Below are positions 6,812-9,920 of a stretch of 9,920 nucleotides of DNA, in pieces; the first letter of the stretch is position 1, and each line of letters starts with the position of its first letter. This stretch comes from Acetobacteraceae bacterium (GTDB lineage Bacteria; Pseudomonadota; Alphaproteobacteria; Acetobacterales; Acetobacteraceae): the NCBI GenBank assembly GCA_003164305.1, contig PLSZ01000266.1, forward strand, positions 186 to 10,105. Direction: 5' to 3'. A program made the translations under genes and the position numbers. The notes under the pieces are model-generated. The model was given only the letters and a program-made list of their open reading frames with translations. It ran no database searches and was not told the DNA's origin.

Positions 6812-7867
6812 TCAGCTTGCGTTGAGGACTTCGGCGACCCAGCGATCGACGACGCGCTTGCGGTTCTCGCCCGCCCATTTGTCGTCGATCTCAATGATTT
6901 TGGCGGTCTTCAGCATCGCGGCGAGATCGGGGTCGGGCGCCACCTTCGGGTTCGCCGGCAGGAAGTTGATCTTCGCCGGGGCCAGCAGCGACTGCATGTC
7001 CGGACTGACAGCCCAGTCGATGAGCTTTTTGGCACCCGCTGGGTTCTGGGCGCCTTTGACGAGTGCGATGCACTCGGCGGCGGAGCCGATGCCTTCCTTC
7101 GGGAAGGAAATCTCGACCTCGTAGCCTTTTTGCCGGGTGAACAGCGCATCGACGATGAAGAAGATGCCGCCGGCCGCCTGTCCTAGTCCGACCGGAATGG
7201 TGCCGCCGCCGCCACTTTTCGTGTAAGCCTGAATGTTCTTGCGCAGCTTCTTCATGTAGGCGAACGCCGCGTCCTCATTCCGGTTGTTGACCTGCAGGAT
7301 GGAGAAAATACGGGTGACCGCGGTGCCCGAGGTGCGGGCATCGGCCATCTGCAACATGTCTTTATAGGCGGGGTTCAACAGGTCGTCCCACGATGTGGGC
7401 GCCGGCAGATTATGCTCCTTAAGGAATTTGCCGTTGGTCATGAACACCAGCGGATCGTCCGCGATCGCCGTCCACATGCCCTTGGTGCTTTTGAACCGTG
7501 CCGGCAGATCGGCGGCGGCGGGCGGTGTGTATGCCTCGAAAATCCCCTGATCCTCCCCCGCGGTGAAGGTTTCCACGGGGCCGCCGAACAGCAGATCGAC
7601 CTGCGGATTGCCCTTTTCGGCGATCAGCCGTGCCAGTGCCTCGCCCGAGGAAAAGCGGATGAAATTGACGTGGATGCCTGTGGCTTTCTCGAACGCTTCC
7701 AGCATGGGACGAGCATAATTCTCCGGCCAGATGGAATAGGCTTTGACCGGCTCGGCGGCGCGCGCCCGTCCAACGGCCAGCGGCGACGCGGCGGCGCCGA
7801 GTAATACGCCCCGTCGCGGCAACGCCGCGGCACCGCGCGCGTGGCGGCCAATTGAAGTCCCGGTCAT
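6812..7867 (-). CDS. periplasmic ABC solute-binding protein (AfuA/PhnS/Fbp-like), Tat leader
   Basis: This protein captures the substrate in the periplasm and delivers it to the permease. I place the start at the ATG at 7867 (351 residues) because GGGAGG (7874-7879) sits six bases upstream. An ATG at 7888 adds seven residues but lies upstream of that site. The leader has a twin arginine (PRRGVLLGAAAS, RR at 18-19), a hydrophobic core and an ARA cleavage site near residue 37, suggesting Tat export. The mature part is a type II periplasmic binding fold: opening VKAYSIWPEN, PTSWDDLLNPAYKDM in the middle, and a C-terminal lobe with NPAGAKKLIDWAVSPDMQ. Ferric-binding proteins of this group usually coordinate iron with adjacent tyrosines; no YY pair exists here. 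An organic anion such as a phosphonate or sugar phosphate is therefore plausible. First gene of the transporter operon. Confidence 0.93.
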   Translation of the reverse strand: MTGTSIGRHARGAAALPRRGVLLGAAASPLAVGRARAAEPVKAYSIWPENYARPMLEAFEKATGIHVNFIRFSSGEALARLIAEKGNPQVDLLFGGPVETFTAGEDQGIFEAYTPPAAADLPARFKSTKGMWTAIADDPLVFMTNGKFLKEHNLPAPTSWDDLLNPAYKDMLQMADARTSGTAVTRIFSILQVNNRNEDAAFAYMKKLRKNIQAYTKSGGGGTIPVGLGQAAGGIFFIVDALFTRQKGYEVEISFPKEGIGSAAECIALVKGAQNPAGAKKLIDWAVSPDMQSLLAPAKINFLPANPKVAPDPDLAAMLKTAKIIEIDDKWAGENRKRVVDRWVAEVLNAS

Positions 7868-7873
7868 TGTTTG

Positions 7874-7879
7874 CCTCCC
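7874..7879 (-). promoter_or_regulatory. strong ribosome binding site that decides the binding-protein start
   Basis: The minus strand reads GGGAGG here, six bases before the ATG at 7867. This favours 7867 over the in-frame ATG at 7888, which has no comparable site. With the shorter start the Tat leader keeps a normal n-region of 17 residues before the twin arginine. Confidence 0.7.
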
Positions 7880-7916
7880 ATTATCCATCGCGTGTTATCC
7901 GACCTGGGCCTTGTCC

Positions 7917-7930
7917 TCAACCCTGGTTGA
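7917..7930. promoter_or_regulatory. inverted repeat TCAACC-CT-GGTTGA in the divergent promoter region
   Basis: A perfect 6-bp inverted repeat with a 2-bp centre lies in the 115-bp gap between the binding-protein gene (leftward) and the DUF1345 gene (rightward). Each outer edge gives a -35-like hexamer: TTGAGG on the minus strand (7915-7920) and TTGAAG on the plus strand (7927-7932). Fifteen bases beyond each lies a -10-like hexamer: GATAAC on the minus strand (7894-7899) and TATGAC on the plus strand (7948-7953). The spacers are short of the ideal 17. The repeat could be an operator controlling both directions. It does not resemble Fur or Irr boxes. Confidence 0.35.
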
Positions 7931-7982
7931 AGCCGCGGCCCGTGCCGTATGACAATTGGCCCATCGCCTGGGGGACGCCACC

Positions 7983-8639
7983 GTGATTTCGACCTTGCGC
8001 AATGTCGTTTTCGGCCACCGGCGGACGTTCATCGCTCTGGCCGTCGTGTGCCTGGCTTATCTGGCGTGTCCTCACACCGTCTCCCGCGCGAGAGGCATTC
8101 TGGCGTGGGACACCGGGGTCGTCAGCTTCCTGGTCATGGTGCTGCATTTGTTCCTGACCCGGGATACGAAACAAATGCCCGCGCTGGCGGAAGCGCAGCG
8201 GGACGGCGAGTGGACCATCTTCTGGATCGCGTTTCTGGTCAGCGTCGTCAGTTTCTTCGCCGTCATGACAGAACTGCCGGATCTCAAGGATCTGAGCGGT
8301 CAGCAGCGTGTTTTTCGCGTGGCGTTCGTCGCGGCGACGCTGATTCTGTCCTGGTTGCTGACCCATGTCGTGTTCGCGCTGCGTTACGCGCATGAGTGGT
8401 ACGCGCCGCGCGGTGAGGGACGGCCGCGGAAAGGACTGGAGTTTCCCGGCGATCAGCAGCCGGATTACATGGATTTTCTTTATTTCTCGCTGGTGCTGGG
8501 GATGACGTTTCAGGTGTCCGACGTGCAAATAACCGCGCGGCGAACCCGCCGGCTGGCGATGTTGCATGGGTTGATCAGTTTCCTTTACAACACCGTCATC
8601 ATCGCGTTGACGGTTAACATCGCCGCGGGCCTGCTTTAA
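7983..8639 (+). CDS. DUF1345 family integral membrane protein
   Basis: This is an inner-membrane protein of a widespread family with no established function. I choose the GTG at 7983 (218 residues): a G-rich ribosome site (GGGGGA, 7970-7975) lies seven bases upstream, and the protein then begins MISTLRNVVFGHRR, usual for the family. A TTG at 7956 would add nine residues. Hydrophobic segments lie at about 15-30, 38-58, 77-96, 111-134, 163-178 and 191-216. The family hallmark is the C-terminal block DYMDFLYFSLVLGMTFQVSD (161-180) followed by a basic RRTRR stretch and SFLYNTVIIALTVNIAAG, and it is well preserved. The gene diverges from the transporter operon and precedes the dehydrogenase by 107 bp on the same strand. 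A direct role in transport by its divergent neighbour is not implied. Confidence 0.9.
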   Translation: MISTLRNVVFGHRRTFIALAVVCLAYLACPHTVSRARGILAWDTGVVSFLVMVLHLFLTRDTKQMPALAEAQRDGEWTIFWIAFLVSVVSFFAVMTELPDLKDLSGQQRVFRVAFVAATLILSWLLTHVVFALRYAHEWYAPRGEGRPRKGLEFPGDQQPDYMDFLYFSLVLGMTFQVSDVQITARRTRRLAMLHGLISFLYNTVIIALTVNIAAGLL

Positions 8640-8642
8640 GCC

Positions 8643-8653
8643 GTTCCCGGAAC
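8643..8653. repeat. short inverted repeat GTTCC-C-GGAAC after the DUF1345 stop
   Basis: A perfect 5-bp inverted repeat with a single central base starts four bases after the TAA at 8637-8639. The loop is too small for a stable hairpin, so if functional it is more likely a protein-binding site for the next gene. GGAAC is also the -35 of alphaproteobacterial general-stress (EcfG) promoters, but no CGTT follows at the required 16-17 bp, so that reading fails. Confidence 0.2.
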
Positions 8654-8688
8654 TCTCTGGCGTCCACTGTATTAAATCCAGCATGGAC

Positions 8689-8717
8689 GACCGTTCGGCC
8701 GCTTCGCCGCGGCGGTC
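8689..8717 (+). other. imperfect hairpin in the leader of the dehydrogenase gene
   Basis: GACCG (8689-8693) pairs with CGGTC (8713-8717), and inside it CGGC (8696-8699) pairs with GCCG (8706-8709) around a 6-nt loop. It ends 29 bp before the ATG at 8747. With no T-tract it is a poor terminator for the preceding gene. It may be a leader structure or simply a product of high GC content. Confidence 0.2.
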
Positions 8718-8746
8718 CAAATTTAGCGATAGCGCCCGGAGGATAA

Positions 8747-9805
8747 ATGAAACCGAAAGATCCAGACCTGCTCCGCCGCCATATGGTCAGCGGTCTTTCC
8801 ACCGTCGCCGTCGCCGCGATGGGGAGCGCCGCGCCGGTCCGGCAATCGAAGGCGCAAACTTTGCCGCGGGTGCGTGTACAGGATGTCTCCGAGGCGCGGG
8901 GTGACGTCGCGCGACGTTCCGTCCGCATGAAAGATCCGGTCACCGAATATCCACGTCCGCCATTTCCAATGCAGGAGAAACAGGATCCTCCCGGGCTCGC
9001 CAGCCTGATGAACCCGCGGCCGGATCATGGTGAGAACTCATATCGTGGATCGGGCAGGTTGGCCGGCCGTAAGGCGCTGATCACCGGCGGTGATTCCGGC
9101 ATCGGCCGCGCCGCCGCGATCGCTTTCGCCCGGGAAGGCGCCGATGTCGCGTTCGGCTATTTGCCAGTCGAAGCACCCGATGCGCGCGAGGTGGTTCAAC
9201 TGATTCGTGACTCTGGGCGAAAAGCCGTGCCGCTGCCTGGTGACATTCGCGACGAGGCATTTTGTACTCGATTGGTGGATGACGCGGCGCGCGAGCTTGG
9301 CGGCTTGGACATCCTGGTCAGCAACGCCGCGAAGCAGGTGTCGGTGCCGACGATCGAGGACATCTCCACCGATCTGTTCGACGCGACATTCAAGACCAAC
9401 GTCTACGCGATGTTCTGGATCGTCAAAGCGGCGCTGCGATATTTACCGCGCGGCGGCTCGATCGTCTGCACCGCGTCGATCAATGCGTATGAGCCGTCGG
9501 AGAGTTCGCTGGATTACGCGATGACAAAGGCCTCGGTCGTGAACTTCGCCAAAGGCCTGGCCGAACAACTCGCGCCGCGCGGCATTCGGGTTAACGCGGT
9601 GGCGCCGGGCCCGCTCTGGACTCCGTTGCAGTCAGGCGGCGGGCAGCCGTTGGACAAACTCGTTTCATTTGGTGAGGAGATGCCGATGGGATGGCCTGGC
9701 CAGCCGGCGGAGCTGGCGCCGATTTATGTGCTGCTGGCATCGGACGAGTCGAGTTATGCCACAGGTCAGGTTTACGCGGCGGTCGGCGGGCGTGGAGGGC
9801 CGTAG
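8747..9805 (+). CDS. SDR family oxidoreductase, YghA/YhxC-like, with Tat-like N-terminus
   Basis: This is a classical short-chain dehydrogenase, an NAD(P)-dependent oxidoreductase of unknown substrate. The catalytic domain starts near residue 103. It has the cofactor loop TGGDSGIG (113-120), GDI at 165-167, NAA (193-195), N218, and the active-site trio S244, Y257 (YAMTK) and K261. The preceding block, with PPFP (71-74), PGLASLMNPRPDHGE and SYRGSGRLAGRKALITGG, is diagnostic of the YghA/YhxC subgroup, often described as general stress proteins. The 352 residues exceed typical members (about 290) because of a 50-60 residue N-terminal extension. That extension has a twin arginine (10-11), a hydrophobic run (about 14-30) and possible cleavage after SKA (36) or at SAA (29), resembling a Tat leader. 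The ATG at 8747 has GGAGG at 8738-8742. If the leader is real, the enzyme would fold with its cofactor before export. Confidence 0.93.
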   Translation: MKPKDPDLLRRHMVSGLSTVAVAAMGSAAPVRQSKAQTLPRVRVQDVSEARGDVARRSVRMKDPVTEYPRPPFPMQEKQDPPGLASLMNPRPDHGENSYRGSGRLAGRKALITGGDSGIGRAAAIAFAREGADVAFGYLPVEAPDAREVVQLIRDSGRKAVPLPGDIRDEAFCTRLVDDAARELGGLDILVSNAAKQVSVPTIEDISTDLFDATFKTNVYAMFWIVKAALRYLPRGGSIVCTASINAYEPSESSLDYAMTKASVVNFAKGLAEQLAPRGIRVNAVAPGPLWTPLQSGGGQPLDKLVSFGEEMPMGWPGQPAELAPIYVLLASDESSYATGQVYAAVGGRGGP

Positions 9806-9812
9806 AGGCGCA

Positions 9813-9920
9813 TTATGCCCCAAACCGCTTGATCGCCTCCGGATCGAAACTGAATCCCCAACCTGGCCGATCCGGCACGATCGCGTTTCCGTCCGCGTCG
9901 AGTTCGATCCGTTCCCGATA
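9813..9920 (-). CDS. C-terminal end of an enolase-superfamily protein (mandelate racemase/muconate lactonizing type), partial
   Basis: Only the last 35 codons and the TAA stop (9813-9815) are inside the window; the gene continues beyond 9920. The visible peptide contains LDADGNAIVPDRPGWGFSFD and ends AIKRFGA. The pattern G-x-x-x-VPDRPGxGFxxDxxAI is the usual C-terminal tail of mandelate racemase/muconate lactonizing enzymes, which act on carboxylated sugars or aromatic acids. The catalytic metal-binding residues lie upstream, outside the window, so the substrate cannot be judged. The stop codon faces that of the dehydrogenase across only 7 bp, so the two genes are convergent with no room for a separate terminator. 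Confidence 0.72.
   Translation of the reverse strand, partial: YRERIELDADGNAIVPDRPGWGFSFDPEAIKRFGA

Noticed and set aside
5102..7186. 694-codon plus-strand open frame antisense to the permease and parts of its neighbours
   Set aside because: It lies opposite three genes with clear family motifs, its product is a low-complexity Gln/Arg/Gly/Asp-rich string with no recognisable domain, and such long antisense frames are expected in GC-rich DNA.
7868..7982. Fur or Irr iron-regulation box upstream of the transporter
   Set aside because: No AT-rich box of either type is visible; the only symmetrical element is GC-containing TCAACC-CT-GGTTGA.
8649..8675. EcfG general-stress promoter (GGAAC with CGTT) before the dehydrogenase gene
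   Set aside because: GGAAC is present at 8649-8653 but the bases 16-17 further on read ATTA-like sequence, not CGTT.

Overview
The window looks like GC-rich alphaproteobacterial chromosome. The best guess is Rhodospirillales/Acetobacteraceae, but this is inferred from base composition, codon use and gene families, not proven. It is densely coded and shows no tRNA, rRNA, CRISPR array, transposase, integrase or phage gene.

Layout. Positions 1-147 hold no convincing gene. They contain a degenerate copy of what looks like a common alphaproteobacterial intergenic palindrome and a GC-rich inverted repeat just past the end of the first gene. An OmpA-type outer-membrane protein follows on the minus strand (148-1212). 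A 278-bp intergenic stretch then serves ompA leftwards and a 60-residue hypothetical protein rightwards (1491-1673). The tail of that small gene overlaps, tail to tail, a large minus-strand cluster. In transcription order the cluster is a Tat-type periplasmic solute-binding protein (start revised to 7867), a fused two-module permease (start 6805), an ABC ATPase (start 5147) and a GH15 glucoamylase-like enzyme (3979 to 1652). The three transporter genes are separated by a 6-bp gap and a 4-bp ATGA overlap, so they are almost certainly one operon. The glucosidase follows after 94 bp and may be co-transcribed.

To the right, read divergently from the transporter, is a DUF1345 membrane protein (7983-8639). 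Next comes a YghA/YhxC-type short-chain dehydrogenase with a Tat-like N-terminus (8747-9805). The window ends inside the 3' end of a minus-strand gene whose C-terminus resembles mandelate racemase/muconate lactonizing enzymes of the enolase superfamily (9813-9920).

How the genes fit together. The transporter belongs to the broad Fe3+/2-aminoethylphosphonate/hexose-phosphate (Fbp-Phn-Afu) group. Its binding protein lacks the paired tyrosines typical of ferric-binding proteins, and the adjacent gene encodes an apparently cytoplasmic alpha-glucosidase. An organic ligand such as a phosphorylated sugar or phosphonate is therefore more attractive than iron, but this is inference. No clearly novel system was found. 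The points most worth checking are the transporter-glucosidase pairing, the Tat-like leader on the dehydrogenase, the symmetrical inverted repeat in the divergent promoter region, and the small overlapping gene.
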